Positions 1-9,093 of a DNA stretch of 64,000 bases are shown one piece after another. The translations under genes and the position numbers were made by a program. A model generated the notes under the pieces. That model searched no databases. It was not told where the DNA came from and saw only the letters and a program-made list of their open reading frames with translations. Numbering within the stretch: the first letter of the stretch is position 1; every line of letters starts with the position of its first letter. Source of the stretch: Streptomyces cirratus (GTDB lineage Bacteria > Actinomycetota > Actinomycetes > Streptomycetales > Streptomycetaceae); the NCBI RefSeq assembly GCF_014650775.1, contig NZ_BMVP01000003.1, positions 1 through 64,000 of the forward strand. The letters run 5' to 3'.

Positions 1-152
1 GAGAGCTTCTTGGCGTCGGCGGCGGGGACGGCGGCCGGCTTGGCGTCGTCCTTCTTCGCCTGCGAGCCGTAGCCGCAAGCGGTGAGCAGCAGGGGGAGCG
101 CCGCGGTGGCGGCGATGGCGCGCAGGGCGGTGAGCGGTCTTGCGGCAGACAC
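1..152 (-). CDS. ABC transporter substrate-binding lipoprotein, N-terminal part (sulfonate/sulfur type)
   Basis: Only the first 50 or so codons lie in the window. Translation from the GTG at 152 gives a basic N-terminus, a hydrophobic Ala/Leu-rich segment and a lipobox ending LLTAC followed by GYGSQAKKDD, so the mature protein is a cell-surface lipoprotein anchored through that Cys. A GAAAGGA ribosome site sits just upstream. The ACGYGS start is what I recall of actinomycete SsuA/TauA-like solute-binding proteins. The Cys leader peptide and Rrf2 gene upstream on the same strand support a sulfur-source uptake role. Substrate is inferred from context only; the binding domain is outside the window. 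Confidence 0.75.
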   Translation of the reverse strand, partial: MSAARPLTALRAIAATAALPLLLTACGYGSQAKKDDAKPAAVPAADAKKL

Positions 153-409
153 GGGGGTGTCCTTTCAGGGATGGGCTTCGGGGGTGCGTGGAAGGGCGTC
201 GCGACGGCTTCGGCGCGCGCGGCATCCGCGCCCGGCGTGTGCGCCGGGCGCGCGGTGGTGGGAACGCGGTGGTGGGAACGCGGAGGCGGGGGTGGTGGGC
301 GAACCGCGAGCTGTCGCGCGGTCCGGGGCCGGTGTGGGGCCGGCTCGGCGTACGGGACGGCGTGGCGCCGGCCGTACTCCGTCCGAGGAGCCGAGCTCCC
401 GAGGCGCCG

Positions 410-508
410 TCAGGCAGGCTGACAGATGGCGCTGGACGTACGGCCCAGGTCGATGTGCCGGCGGGAGGTCAGGGGCAGCGTCCGGCCCGTCCGATGCGGT
501 GATCGCAT
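410..508 (-). CDS. Cysteine-type leader peptide (32 aa) upstream of the sulfur transport gene
   Basis: A 32-residue ORF with a strong GGGAGG ribosome site 5 nt before the ATG. Its C-terminal half contains SRRHIDLGRTSSAIC. This is the hallmark of a family of short actinomycete leader peptides (S/A-RRH-V/I-DL-x-R-x-x-S/A-A-x-C) found before cysteine and sulfur assimilation genes. The near-terminal Cys codon is expected to act as the sensor: ribosomes stalling when Cys-tRNA is scarce would alter the downstream 257-nt leader and expression of the lipoprotein gene at 152. The family match is seen directly; the attenuation mechanism is inferred. Confidence 0.8.
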   Translation of the reverse strand: MRSPHRTGRTLPLTSRRHIDLGRTSSAICQPA

Positions 509-520
509 GGCCGCCTCCCT

Positions 521-559
521 GATTCCTAGTTTTCCCACCTGGTTGGTAGGCATATTGGC
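521..559. promoter_or_regulatory. Putative sulfur-regulon operator, copy 1
   Basis: A 39-bp stretch matching 2553-2591 at 29 of 39 positions. Read on the minus strand its core is CCTACC-N5-GGTGGG (534-550), an imperfect inverted repeat followed by AAAA. It lies 13 nt before the leader peptide start and just downstream of the Rrf2 gene. I infer it is the operator or promoter of the sulfur operon, most likely bound by the neighbouring Rrf2 protein. Confidence 0.6.
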
Positions 560-644
560 AGACCGCCGGACCCGCCCCAAGAGGGTGACCAAATGGTGGA
601 CCATCTCGTCTCGTCACCTGAGAAAGTGCAGGTGGGGGCGATAA

Positions 645-1103
645 TCAGGGATTGGTCCAGGCGTCCGGCGCGTGCGCGAGGCGGGAGACCTCGGCGGGGA
701 GGTCGGACGATACGACGTCCGCGAGCGTCACCCCGTCGAGGATCTCCCGTACGTTGGCCCGCAGCGCGACCCACAGCGGCAGCAGCGCCTGGGCGGCACC
801 GGTGTAGGAGAGGTCCGGCGGGCGGACCCCGCGCACGGAGACCAGCGGCCCGTCCACGACGCGGATCACGTCCGCGATGCTGATGGACCGGGCCGGCCTG
901 GCCAGCCGGTACCCGCCGTTGCCACCACGCCGGCTGAGGACGAGACCGCCCCGGCGCATGTCGTTCAGGATGCCCTCGAGGAACTTGTGCGGGATGTCCT
1001 GGGCGTCGGCGATGGCCTCGGCCTTCAGCGGCTCGTCGTCCTGGGAGGCGGCGAGCTGCAGTGCGGCACGTACCGCGTAGTCCGCCCTGGCTGAAATCCG
1101 CAT
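645..1103 (-). CDS. Rrf2-family transcriptional regulator (CymR-like, no Fe-S cysteines)
   Basis: 152 aa. The N-terminus MRISARADYAVRAALQLA and the winged-helix part with HKFLEGILNDMRRGGLVLSRRG-type wing are classic Rrf2. The protein has no cysteine, so it cannot bind the Fe-S cluster used by IscR or NsrR; it resembles the sulfur regulator CymR in that respect. It lies between a sulfur-scavenging monooxygenase gene and the Cys leader/lipoprotein gene, all on the minus strand, and the duplicated element at 521-559 and 2553-2591 is its likely target. The family is certain; the sulfur role is inferred from context. Confidence 0.85.
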   Translation of the reverse strand: MRISARADYAVRAALQLAASQDDEPLKAEAIADAQDIPHKFLEGILNDMRRGGLVLSRRGGNGGYRLARPARSISIADVIRVVDGPLVSVRGVRPPDLSYTGAAQALLPLWVALRANVREILDGVTLADVVSSDLPAEVSRLAHAPDAWTNP

Positions 1104-1153
1104 ACGGGCATTATCCCGTACGGCCGCTCCCCGCGTCCCGCGCGGCCCCCGTG

Positions 1154-2353
1154 TCAGCGGAAGGCGGCCACCGCACGCGGGGAGCCGTTGAGGTAGTGCT
1201 CGCCGATGGAGCGCAGGCGTTGTGCGACCGGCTGCTGGGCAGTCAGCACTCGGGCGTTGCGCCAGAAGCGGTCCAGACCGGGAGCGTCGGCGAACTCCAG
1301 GACCCGGGCCGTGATGTGCAGTGCGGCCTTGGAGGTCACGGTCTCGGCCGTGGCGACCAGGGCGGCGATGCCCGCGGGTTCCTCGGCATCGAGCTGCTCG
1401 CCGGTGTCGAGGGCCCGCGCCATCACCGCCGTTGCCCGGTCGACCACGGCGCCGGCCGCCTGGGCCGCGGAGGCGAGTTCCCCGTAGGCCAGGAAGAGGT
1501 CCGGGTCCTCACCGGGCAGCCGGTGCGCGCGGCCGCCCCTGCTGAGATCGCGCGCTTCGCCGAGGGCGCCCTCGGCGATGCCGAGACCGACGTGACAGAG
1601 GGCGAGGCGCAGTGCCGGCCCGGCGAGCGCGGTGAAGGGCGCGGTCGACTCCTCGTCGTGGGGCCGGTGGCCCAGTACCTGTCCGGGTGTGACGGTGACG
1701 CGATCGAGGACGATCTCGCCCGCTCCGGCGACGCGTTGACCGAGACGGCCGGGAGCCGGCTGGACGCTCACGCCCCGCGCGCCGGACGGAATCCGTACGA
1801 TCAGGACGTCGCCCGTCACGGCGCACGCGGCGTCCACCACGATCTGGTCGGCGGCGTCCACCGCCGTGTCCACGCGCCGGCGCCCGTTGAGCACGTAGCC
1901 CGTGGTGCGCCGCCCCAGCGTGAGGTCGGGTCGGTCACCGGCGTCGTCGGGGGCGGGGGTGTGCACGGCGCCGGTCCACAGCCACTGCTCGCGTACCGAT
2001 TCCTCTTCGAGCGCGGTGGCGCGGTGGTCCGCCGCGTAGAAGCGCCCGTCCCAGGCGTGCGCGTAGTGGCGTGCGAGCACCTCGCCGAGCGAGCCGTCCG
2101 CCGCCGCGATCTCCCGTATGACGGCGCATCCGGTGCGCCAGTCCGTTCCACGGCCCGGCCGGGGCGGGGTGAGGGCCGCCGGCAGACCGGCCTCACGCAG
2201 TCGGGCCGTCTCGTCGATCGGCGGCCGCCCCGCCCGGTCACGGGCTATGGCGTCCGCGGCCAGGTCCTCCGCCACGTCGCGGGCGGTGCGCAGCAGCGCG
2301 AGGCGCTGCGCGGCGGTGGCGTGGTTGTCCGTGGCGCTCGGGGTCGTCGACAT
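1154..2353 (-). CDS. Acyl-CoA dehydrogenase-fold flavin monooxygenase (DszC/SfnC-like)
   Basis: 399 aa from the ATG at 2353 (MSTTPSATDN). The fold is the acyl-CoA dehydrogenase type, but the C-terminal block LDRFWRNARVLTAQQPVAQR and the following IGEHYLNG tail are diagnostic of the DszC/SfnC/DnmC group, FMNH2-dependent monooxygenases that open organosulfur or related compounds. No acyl-CoA dehydrogenase catalytic Glu context was identified. The gene precedes the Rrf2 regulator by 50 nt on the same strand. The operator-like element 2553-2591 lies 200 nt upstream. Likely role: release of sulfur from an organic sulfur source; the substrate is unknown. Confidence 0.8.
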   Translation of the reverse strand: MSTTPSATDNHATAAQRLALLRTARDVAEDLAADAIARDRAGRPPIDETARLREAGLPAALTPPRPGRGTDWRTGCAVIREIAAADGSLGEVLARHYAHAWDGRFYAADHRATALEEESVREQWLWTGAVHTPAPDDAGDRPDLTLGRRTTGYVLNGRRRVDTAVDAADQIVVDAACAVTGDVLIVRIPSGARGVSVQPAPGRLGQRVAGAGEIVLDRVTVTPGQVLGHRPHDEESTAPFTALAGPALRLALCHVGLGIAEGALGEARDLSRGGRAHRLPGEDPDLFLAYGELASAAQAAGAVVDRATAVMARALDTGEQLDAEEPAGIAALVATAETVTSKAALHITARVLEFADAPGLDRFWRNARVLTAQQPVAQRLRSIGEHYLNGSPRAVAAFR

Positions 2354-2358
2354 CGGCG

Positions 2359-2430
2359 TTACCGGCCGGCCGGGCGGCACGGTGCGGGAGTTGGGCGGAC
2401 GGCCCTGTGCGGGAGGAACGAGGTGGTCAT
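2359..2430 (-). CDS. Possible 23-aa upstream ORF before the DszC-like gene
   Basis: An ATG with a GGAG ribosome site 8 nt upstream opens a 23-codon frame whose TAA ends 5 nt before the monooxygenase ATG. It ends APCRPAGR, so it has a Cys codon near its end, but lacks the RRH-DL signature of the known leader family. It may be a second leader peptide or chance. Confidence 0.25.
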   Translation of the reverse strand: MTTSFLPHRAVRPTPAPCRPAGR

Positions 2431-2552
2431 GTCGACTGCTCCGGGCGTTGTCGGGCTGCGCCGACCGGGTGCCGGGAGGCGCGCGAGGGGACGGAGGCCG
2501 GTGGGCGTGGGAGCCGATCGTGGCGGGGACCGTTCCCGGCGCCGACCGGAGT

Positions 2553-2591
2553 GATCCCCACTTTTCCCACCGGATTGATAGGAATACTTCC
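2553..2591. promoter_or_regulatory. Putative sulfur-regulon operator, copy 2
   Basis: Second copy of the element at 521-559. Minus-strand core CCTATC-N5-GGTGGG (2566-2582), flanked by TTCC and GGAA that form a short inverted repeat. It lies about 200 nt before the DszC-like start, in an otherwise gene-free gap between 2354 and 2783. Confidence 0.55.
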
Positions 2592-2783
2592 CCGAGGTGA
2601 CCCTTCCGGCAAGACCATGACCGGATGGCGGACACAGTGATCTTGCGATGAGAGACGAAGCAGGTCGCGGGCCTGCCTCGGTCGATGGAGTCAGGCGCCG
2701 GGGGAGGTCGCCGGGTGCTCGTCGATCGGGCCGGCCGGGGTCTGGGGAGGGCTGCTGTCAGAGGGATGTGCCAGAGTCTGGGC

Positions 2784-3701
2784 ATGCTTGAGGTAGTGGT
2801 GGAGACGGAGAACCAGGAGCGGCATACGCGGGTGTCCGCCGAGGAGTTGGCAGGGCTGGTCCGGCGGATCGGTGGTGACGGTGACCGGTTCCTGGTCGTC
2901 CAGCGGATACCCGATCTGCCTGACGTCTTCGTCCAGGTATGGCACGAGACCGGTGGCGACTACACGCTGGAACACCGCGACGGCGCCGCCGATCGGCACT
3001 TCCGGGCGGAGGTCGACGCGCCCGGGGCCGTGGTCGCGGCGATGACCGGCTGGGCCCGCCGGCAGGCCGGTTGGGACGGTGGTCCGGCGTGGTCGCAGCT
3101 GGAGATGGCCCCCGCCCGCGAGGCGCCGCCGCTCGACCTCGGCGAAGACGAGCGCGAGGAGTTGGAGAAGCGCGTCCGTGAGGTACTGCTCGGCGGCTAC
3201 GCCACCCGCGCCGAACTGGCCGAGCTCGCCCAGGACTACCTGGTCACGAAGGACCGCCGGCCCGTCTCGCGCGAGCAGGCGCAGGCACTGGCCGACCGGC
3301 TGTGGCTGGAGCGGGTCGCGGAGCAGACCCAGTGGCAGGGCGAGACGGACCCCGAGCGAGTGACCCGGGCGTTCACCGCCCTCCAGGATGCCGGCATCAC
3401 CGCCCGCGAGAACTTCACCTGTTGCCGTGGCTGCGGCCAGTCCGAGATCGGTGGTGAGGGCGGACCCGACGCCCGCGGCTTCGTCTACTTCCACACCCAG
3501 TGCACGGACTCCGCCGCGGCGGGCCACGGACTGACGCTCCTCTACGGCGGCTTCGACGGCTCGGCCGAGACCACTGCGGCCATAGGCAACGAGGTCGTGG
3601 CCGCACTCGAAGCGGTCGGTCTCCACGCCGAGTGGGACCGTGACCCCGGCCGGGCCATCACCGTCACCCCCCTGGACTGGCGCCGCCGCCTGGTCGGCTA
3701 G
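2784..3701 (+). CDS. DUF6891 domain protein
   Basis: 305 aa. The ATG at 2784 (MLEVVVETEN) is chosen because the frame upstream is Gly/Arg-rich and not protein-like; an in-frame ATG at 2766 is an alternative. The N-terminal half has the look of an immunity-type or ligand-binding small domain (FLVVQRIPDLPDVFVQVWHE, then HFRAEVD). The C-terminal half (about residues 120-300) contains the conserved ENFTCCRGCGQSEI segment with a CC-x2-C cysteine cluster, then GFVYFHTQCT and LLYGGFDG, as in DUF6891 proteins. Function unknown; cytoplasmic. It stands alone between converging neighbours. Confidence 0.8.
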   Translation: MLEVVVETENQERHTRVSAEELAGLVRRIGGDGDRFLVVQRIPDLPDVFVQVWHETGGDYTLEHRDGAADRHFRAEVDAPGAVVAAMTGWARRQAGWDGGPAWSQLEMAPAREAPPLDLGEDEREELEKRVREVLLGGYATRAELAELAQDYLVTKDRRPVSREQAQALADRLWLERVAEQTQWQGETDPERVTRAFTALQDAGITARENFTCCRGCGQSEIGGEGGPDARGFVYFHTQCTDSAAAGHGLTLLYGGFDGSAETTAAIGNEVVAALEAVGLHAEWDRDPGRAITVTPLDWRRRLVG

Positions 3702-3723
3702 GGGCGGTGTGGGAGGAGGGCGC

Positions 3724-3741
3724 GGCTGCCCGGTAGCAGCC
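3724..3741. terminator. Weak hairpin between convergent genes
   Basis: GGCTGC-CCGGTA-GCAGCC, a 6-bp stem with a 6-nt loop, 23 nt after the DUF6891 stop and just before the stop of the opposing DUF1232 gene. No T-run, as is common in Streptomyces. Confidence 0.35.
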
Positions 3742-3747
3742 TGCCGC

Positions 3748-4041
3748 TCACGAGGGGGAGGTGTCCTTGGGAGAGGGCAGCCGGGCAGCCGCCGCGTGGA
3801 GCGAGCGCAGCGCCAGCAGCAGGACGCCGATGTCGTCCAGGTACACCGGATCAGGGATCAGGTCCACCGGCGAGAGCGTGTAGAGCACGGCGACCCAGAA
3901 CAGGGCCTTGTCGCGCAGCGGGATCCCTGCATCGAGCAGCAGGCGCCGCGCCTTGAAGACCCGTACGAGGAGTACGGCCGCATAGAACGCGAGCCCCGCC
4001 GCGACGATCGCGGCCAGCGTGAGCCAGACCTTTGTATCCAT
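3748..4041 (-). CDS. DUF1232 (YkvA-type) small membrane protein
   Basis: 97 aa. Residues 7-27 form a clear N-terminal membrane segment. The region KALFWVAVLYTLSPVDLIPD followed by DDIGVLLLAL is the DUF1232 signature (LSPVDLIPD). Function of the family is unknown. Monocistronic, convergent with the DUF6891 gene. Confidence 0.85.
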   Translation of the reverse strand: MDTKVWLTLAAIVAAGLAFYAAVLLVRVFKARRLLLDAGIPLRDKALFWVAVLYTLSPVDLIPDPVYLDDIGVLLLALRSLHAAAARLPSPKDTSPS

Positions 4042-4170
4042 TGCCGCCGTATGCCCGGACCGCGCGCCCGCGTACCGCAGCCGATCGGCCGTCCTGCGCG
4101 CGGCCCCCGGGGCAGGAGCCCCGATCCGTGCCCGGTGGGGGGCGAACGCCGGCTCACGGTACGTCCGGCG

Positions 4171-4479
4171 TCAGTCGCGGGGCACCGGTGGCTCGGGGCG
4201 GTGGGTGGTGGTGAGGTTGGTGAGTCCGGAGATGGTGAGCACCGGTTCCAGGAGGGGGTGGGCGATCAGCTCGATGCGGGCGGCATGGGGGAAGATCGCG
4301 CACAGGCCGGCGCTGTCGAGGTAGTCGACGCCGGTGAGGTCGAGCACGAGGGGCCCGGAGGTGCCGTGGAGGGCGTCGGCCAGGGCCTCGCAGTTGCTCA
4401 TGTCGATCTCGCCGACCGCGGTCAGCAGCGACGTGCCGTCGTGCCGTCGCCCGGCGGTCAGGGTCAAAGGGGTGGTCAT
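4171..4479 (-). CDS. STAS-domain anti-sigma factor antagonist
   Basis: 102 aa, ATG at 4479 overlapping the TGA of the upstream hybrid kinase/phosphatase (TGATG), so the two are translationally coupled. The STAS fold is evident: LLTAVGEIDMSNC (strand and helix), LVLDLTGVDYLDSAGLCAIF with Ser56 as the conserved phosphorylatable residue. In partner switching the dephosphorylated form binds an RsbW-like kinase and frees a sigma factor. The fused SpoIIE phosphatase and RsbW-like domain upstream are the obvious partners. Confidence 0.9.
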   Translation of the reverse strand: MTTPLTLTAGRRHDGTSLLTAVGEIDMSNCEALADALHGTSGPLVLDLTGVDYLDSAGLCAIFPHAARIELIAHPLLEPVLTISGLTNLTTTHRPEPPVPRD

Positions 4480-7400
4480 CAGGCGATCCTCGTGTGCATG
4501 TCGACAATGGTCCCGGTCGTACCGGGGGTGACGGTGACGTGCTGCATCAGCGCGCGCATCAGGCGGATACCGCGACCGCGGTGGGTGTTGAGCTCGGGTT
4601 CGGGGCTCTTCCAACAGCCGGTGTCCGCGATGGTCAGCCGCACGTTGTCCACGGACGCCTCGGCGCGAAACCGTACCGGCGCCCCCGGTGCGTTCCGGTG
4701 TCCGTGCTCGATGGCGTTCGCGCACGCCTCACCTGCGGCTACCAGGATGTCCTGGACGGTTCCGGGCGGCAGCTCACACCGGTCGAGCCAGCTCCGCAAG
4801 GCCTTGCGGACAGGAGCGAGCTGTCCCGATTCCGCGGGGAACGACATCTCCAACGGGGCCGGGTGGCGATACAGCAGCAGCGCTACGTCGTCGTCGTAGC
4901 CGCCTGCGGGCGCCAGCCGGGTCATGACGTCGGTGGCCAAGGCGTCCACGGCCGTGTTCCGGCCGTCCTGTAGTGCTTCGCCGGCCTCGTCGATGCCCAC
5001 GCTGAGCGGACGGCGCCGGCGTTCGACGAGCCCGTCGGTGTACAGCAGGAGGGTGGAGCGGGCCGGGATGGTGCAGCTGCCTTCGGAACGGGTCCAGTCC
5101 TGGCGGACGGCCAGGGGCAGGGAGCGCCCTTCCTCCAGGAGGTGGGTGGTGCCGTCGGGATGGACCAGGATGCCCGGGGGATGTCCGGCACTGGAGTACG
5201 TCAACTGCCCGGCTTCGGCATCGAGGACACCGCAGAAGACGGTGGTGCACATCGCGCCCGGGACGCTCGCCGCGAACTTGTCGAGGGCCATGAGGGCCCG
5301 GGCGGGGCTGGCGTCCTGCAGCAGCAGCGCGCGGCAAGCGCTGCGCAACTGCCCCATGACGCTGGCGGCTTGGAGACCGCGGCCGACGCAGTCACCGACG
5401 ACGATGGCGATACGGCCGTCGGGAAGGGTGACGGTGTCGTACCAGTCCCCGCCGACTTCCAGGGGTCGGGTGGCGGGTTCGTAGCGGACGGCGAAGCCGT
5501 CCGGCAGGTGGGCGGGACCGAGGATCGCGCGTTGCAGGGCGAGTGCGGTCTCCCGCTGCTGGTCGATCTGATGGGCACGGGCGAGGCCTTGGGCGAGGCG
5601 GCCGGCCAGCAGGGACAACAGCAGTTGGTCCTCGCTGGTGAAGGGGCGCTGTTCGCCCAGGTCGATCCACAGGACGAGGCGGCCTTCGGGGTGCTCCAGG
5701 AGAATGCCGGCGCCGGTGTGGTCGGTGGTGGGGGTGAGCACCGACTGCCCGAGCAGTCCGGTGAGCATCTCGCGGCGTTCGCCCGGGAGGTCCTGCCAGC
5801 TGGGTGAGGGGACGGTGGCAGGGGCCCACATGGTGGGTTCGTCGCCCCGGTCGAACACGGCGGCCACCACACACTCGGCGTGCCACAGCTTCTTGAGCTC
5901 GTCCAGGGAGCCGCCCAGTGCCTCGGGGAGGCTCGTGGCCTGGGACAGGCACGCGCCGAGGGCCGCGAGCGCACTCTCGCGCTGGATCGCGTAGTGCTCC
6001 GTGGTCACGTCGCGGAAGGTGCCGACGATCACGGTGCGCCCGGTGTAGGGGTCTTTGACCTGGTTGTAGGTGGCCCCGACCCATACCCGGTGTCCCGCAC
6101 GGTGGGTGACGGGAATGGTGTAGCTGCCCTTGGGCTTGCCGAGCAGTTGGGCGAAGGCGTCCGAAACCTTCTGGTGGGACTCCGGATCGGTGTCGACGTC
6201 CGGCCACCAGGGGTGGACCGGCAGGTAGGGCAGGCCGTCGGGGCCGTAGCCGAGCATGTCGGTGAACGCCGTGTTGATCTCGATGACCGCGCCGTCCTCG
6301 TCGCAGACGAAGAAGGCTTCCTGTAGCGAGTCGACCAGAGCGGTGCGCCAGCGGGCGTGGTGGTTGCGCAGTCGGGCCAGCTCGACGTTGGCCTTGACGC
6401 GGGCGAGGAGTTCGGCGGCCGTGAACGGCTTCACGAGGTAGTCGTCGGCCCCTGCCTGCAGGCCTTCGATGGATGCTTCCTGGCCCGCGCGGGCCGACAA
6501 CAACAGCACCGGCACCGATGCCGTCCGCGTGTCGGCGCGCAGCGCCGTGACCAGCGCCAGGCCGTCCAGGCGGGGCATCATCACGTCACTGACCACGAGG
6601 TCGGGCGCGTCCTTGCGGATGGCTGCGAGGGCCTGTTGACCGTCGTCGACGGCGTGGACCTGATACCCGGCGTCGCGGAGCAGGCGGGTGAGGTACTCGC
6701 GCATGTCGGCGTTGTCGTCGGCGACCAGGAGGCGTCCCGAGGTCTGCGGGCCGCCGGCGAGTGGGTCGGCGTCCGATCCCGCGTCGTCGACGTCGGCGGT
6801 TGCCGGAGCATGCTCGTCCGGCAGCCAGCGCAGCGCTTCCTGTACGAAGGGTTCGCCGATGGCGGGCGCCGAGGTTTCGGCGATGGGCGCCATGGGCCCT
6901 GCGGCCGGAAGGGTCCCGGCCGCAGGGAGGAGGGCATGCGGCGGCAGGTGGGCGGGTCCGAACGGCAGGCGGATGGTGAAGCGTGTTCCTTGCCCTTCGG
7001 TGGAGTCGGCGGTGATGGCACCACCGTGCAAGCCGACCAGTTCCTTCACCAGGGCCAGACCGATGCCACTGCCCTCGTTCGAGCGGGACCGGGCGTTTTC
7101 GACGCGGTGGAACCGCTCGAAGAGCCGCGGAAGTTCCTCGGCCGCGATTCCGGTTCCGGTGTCCTCGATGACCACCACCGCCTGACCGTCCTCGGCCCGC
7201 ACCGTGACACCGACCGAGCCGGTGAAAGTGAACTTCAAGGCGTTGCTGAGCAGGTTGAGGACGACCTTCTCCCACATGCCCCGGTCGATGTACACGGGCT
7301 CGGGCAGCGCGGCGCAGTCGACGTGCAGGGCCAAGCCTGCTTTCTCCATGGCGGAGCGGAACACGCCGGCCAGCTCACCGGTGACGACGGCCAGGTCGAC

Positions 7401-8684
7401 GGGCTCGTACCTCGCCTGCATCCGGCCGGCTTCGAGGCGGGAGAAGTCCAACAACGTGTTGACCAGCTTGCCCAGACGCAGGGTGTTGCGGTGAATCACC
7501 CCCAGCTCCTCGCGTACGCGCGGGTCCGCGTCGGCGAGACGGTCCTGCAGTTCCTGCACCGGCCCGGCGATCAAGGTGAGGGGGGTGCGGAACTCGTGGC
7601 TGATGTTGGAGAAGAACGTGGTCTTGGCCCGGTCCAGTTCCGCGAGCTCCTCCGCCCGCCGCTGTTGTGCCTGGTAGCTGCGGGCACTGGCGATGCCGGT
7701 GGCGACGTGCCCGGCGACCAGTTCGACGAAGCCGCGGTAGTCCTCGTCGAAGGGACGGTAGCGGTTGAGGCCGGTCACCATGAACCCGTACGGCTCACCG
7801 CCCTGTTGCAGGAGCGGGACCACGACGGCCTGGGCGGGCGGGCGGCCCCCGCCCGTGGTCGGCAGGTTCGTCCAGCCCCTGTCTTCCAGCGACACCACCA
7901 CGGACCGTCCACTCGCGGCAGCAGCCGTCGGCCACTCGGCCGCCGATCCGGCGGGAAGGGTTTCGGGAGCGGCCGGATGACCGGCCGGGATCGCGGTGGT
8001 GGCGACCAGGCGGGCGCTGCCGTCGTCCTGGAAGAGGTAGGTCAACGCGAAGGGCAGGTCCTGCGGGTTGCGGCCGAGTTGCTCGTTGGTGAAGCTGAGC
8101 ATCTCCTGCTCGGTGCGCACGACGCTGGGATCGGAGCCCAGGTCGCGCAACGTCGCCATCCGGCGTTCCGCGATGACCCGTTCGGTCTCCTCGCTGACCA
8201 CGCACAGCATGCCGGCCGGGTTCCCGGAGTCGTCGCGCAGCGGGCTGTAGGAGAACGTGTGGTAGGACTCCTCGGTATAGCCGTAGCGTTCCAAGAAGAG
8301 CAGCAGGGCTTCGTCCCAGGTCGCCTGCCCGGCGGCCAGGACGGCGTCGATCCGCGGGCCGATGTCGTCCCAGATCTCCGCCCACACCTCGCGGGCCGAG
8401 CGTCCCAGCGCCCACGGGTACTTGTGGCCGAGGGTATTGCGTCGGTAGGCCGCGTTGCAGAAGAACGTCAGCTGCGGGCCCCAGGCCATCCACATGGAAA
8501 AGCGTGACGACAAGAGGATGCTCACGGCCGTTCGAAGGCTCTGGGGCCAGGTGGCGGGCTCTCCCAACGGGGTCGCGGCCCAGTCGACGAGGGCCAGGTC
8601 CCGGCCGATCTCCTCGTCGGCGCTGAACACGTCGGCCCCGCTCGGGGGCGGCACCGCAAAATCAGCGTCTTCCGAAGTCGTCAC
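4479..8684 (-). CDS. Giant hybrid sensor: PAS-GAF-histidine kinase-receiver-PAS-GAF-SpoIIE phosphatase-RsbW-like kinase
   Basis: 1401 aa from the second of two adjacent GTG codons, chosen for the GGGAAAGG ribosome site 8 nt upstream. Order: PAS-like about 25-165, GAF about 180-345, HisKA with SHEFRTP and His363, HATPase_c with the N-box near 480 and a GSGIGLAL G2 box, receiver with phospho-acceptor Asp700 in [11 protein letters not shown] about 775-880, GAF about 890-1030, PP2C/SpoIIE about 1050-1265 (GGDWYD, GDCVGRG, GYDDD), then an RsbW-like HATPase near 1290-1400 ([12 protein letters not shown]). It joins a phosphorelay to a STAS-dephosphorylating phosphatase and anti-sigma kinase in one soluble chain. 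No membrane segment is seen. The input signal is unknown. Confidence 0.9.
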   Translation of the reverse strand: MTTSEDADFAVPPPSGADVFSADEEIGRDLALVDWAATPLGEPATWPQSLRTAVSILLSSRFSMWMAWGPQLTFFCNAAYRRNTLGHKYPWALGRSAREVWAEIWDDIGPRIDAVLAAGQATWDEALLLFLERYGYTEESYHTFSYSPLRDDSGNPAGMLCVVSEETERVIAERRMATLRDLGSDPSVVRTEQEMLSFTNEQLGRNPQDLPFALTYLFQDDGSARLVATTAIPAGHPAAPETLPAGSAAEWPTAAAASGRSVVVSLEDRGWTNLPTTGGGRPPAQAVVVPLLQQGGEPYGFMVTGLNRYRPFDEDYRGFVELVAGHVATGIASARSYQAQQRRAEELAELDRAKTTFFSNISHEFRTPLTLIAGPVQELQDRLADADPRVREELGVIHRNTLRLGKLVNTLLDFSRLEAGRMQARYEPVDLAVVTGELAGVFRSAMEKAGLALHVDCAALPEPVYIDRGMWEKVVLNLLSNALKFTFTGSVGVTVRAEDGQAVVVIEDTGTGIAAEELPRLFERFHRVENARSRSNEGSGIGLALVKELVGLHGGAITADSTEGQGTRFTIRLPFGPAHLPPHALLPAAGTLPAAGPMAPIAETSAPAIGEPFVQEALRWLPDEHAPATADVDDAGSDADPLAGGPQTSGRLLVADDNADMREYLTRLLRDAGYQVHAVDDGQQALAAIRKDAPDLVVSDVMMPRLDGLALVTALRADTRTASVPVLLLSARAGQEASIEGLQAGADDYLVKPFTAAELLARVKANVELARLRNHHARWRTALVDSLQEAFFVCDEDGAVIEINTAFTDMLGYGPDGLPYLPVHPWWPDVDTDPESHQKVSDAFAQLLGKPKGSYTIPVTHRAGHRVWVGATYNQVKDPYTGRTVIVGTFRDVTTEHYAIQRESALAALGACLSQATSLPEALGGSLDELKKLWHAECVVAAVFDRGDEPTMWAPATVPSPSWQDLPGERREMLTGLLGQSVLTPTTDHTGAGILLEHPEGRLVLWIDLGEQRPFTSEDQLLLSLLAGRLAQGLARAHQIDQQRETALALQRAILGPAHLPDGFAVRYEPATRPLEVGGDWYDTVTLPDGRIAIVVGDCVGRGLQAASVMGQLRSACRALLLQDASPARALMALDKFAASVPGAMCTTVFCGVLDAEAGQLTYSSAGHPPGILVHPDGTTHLLEEGRSLPLAVRQDWTRSEGSCTIPARSTLLLYTDGLVERRRRPLSVGIDEAGEALQDGRNTAVDALATDVMTRLAPAGGYDDDVALLLYRHPAPLEMSFPAESGQLAPVRKALRSWLDRCELPPGTVQDILVAAGEACANAIEHGHRNAPGAPVRFRAEASVDNVRLTIADTGCWKSPEPELNTHRGRGIRLMRALMQHVTVTPGTTGTIVDMHTRIA

Positions 8685-8823
8685 CACACGCCCTTTCCCC
8701 GCGTCAGCCCCTGCCCGCAACCACCACGTGTCGGCCACGTCCGATGTGCCGGTTGACGGCACGCCGTGGCCCCGGTGCCCGCGGGCGCCTCAAGTGGTTG
8801 CTTCCTGCCCGGCAAAGGTCGAC

Positions 8824-9093
8824 TTATGTATTCGGGGTGGTGTGATCGACGCGCCCGGTCACGGAGTGCAGGCCGGCGCCGACGATCCCGCACAGCGCGA
8901 TCACGGCGGCGGCCGCGAGGAGGCTGCCCCACGGCAGGGGGCCGGCCGGCCGGACCGATCCGGCAGCGGTCAGGACGTCGAGCAGTACGGTCGACGCCGG
9001 GCCGAAGGTCCGCGTCCGGGGGTGGGCCGCTGCCGCAGCGACGAGCCCGAAGGCAGTGATCAGCACAGCCGTCGGGGCCTGCCAGGTGTTCAT
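8824..9093 (-). CDS. Small hypothetical membrane protein
   Basis: 89 aa from the ATG at 9093 (MNTWQAPTAV). Two hydrophobic stretches, about residues 7-23 and 56-77, suggest two membrane segments. The ribosome site (GAGGG) is distant. Codon use is GC3-rich. I do not recognise a family. It lies upstream of the hybrid kinase on the same strand but 139 nt away. Confidence 0.5.
   Translation of the reverse strand: MNTWQAPTAVLITAFGLVAAAAAHPRTRTFGPASTVLLDVLTAAGSVRPAGPLPWGSLLAAAAVIALCGIVGAGLHSVTGRVDHTTPNT

Noticed and set aside
1061..2554. Long open frame antisense to the DszC-like gene
   Set aside because: Composition is Arg/Gly-rich with no domain; the opposite strand encodes a clear enzyme. High-GC codon bias produces such antisense frames.
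6357..8507. 716-codon open frame antisense to the hybrid kinase
   Set aside because: Shadow of the GC3-biased kinase gene; no recognisable protein features.
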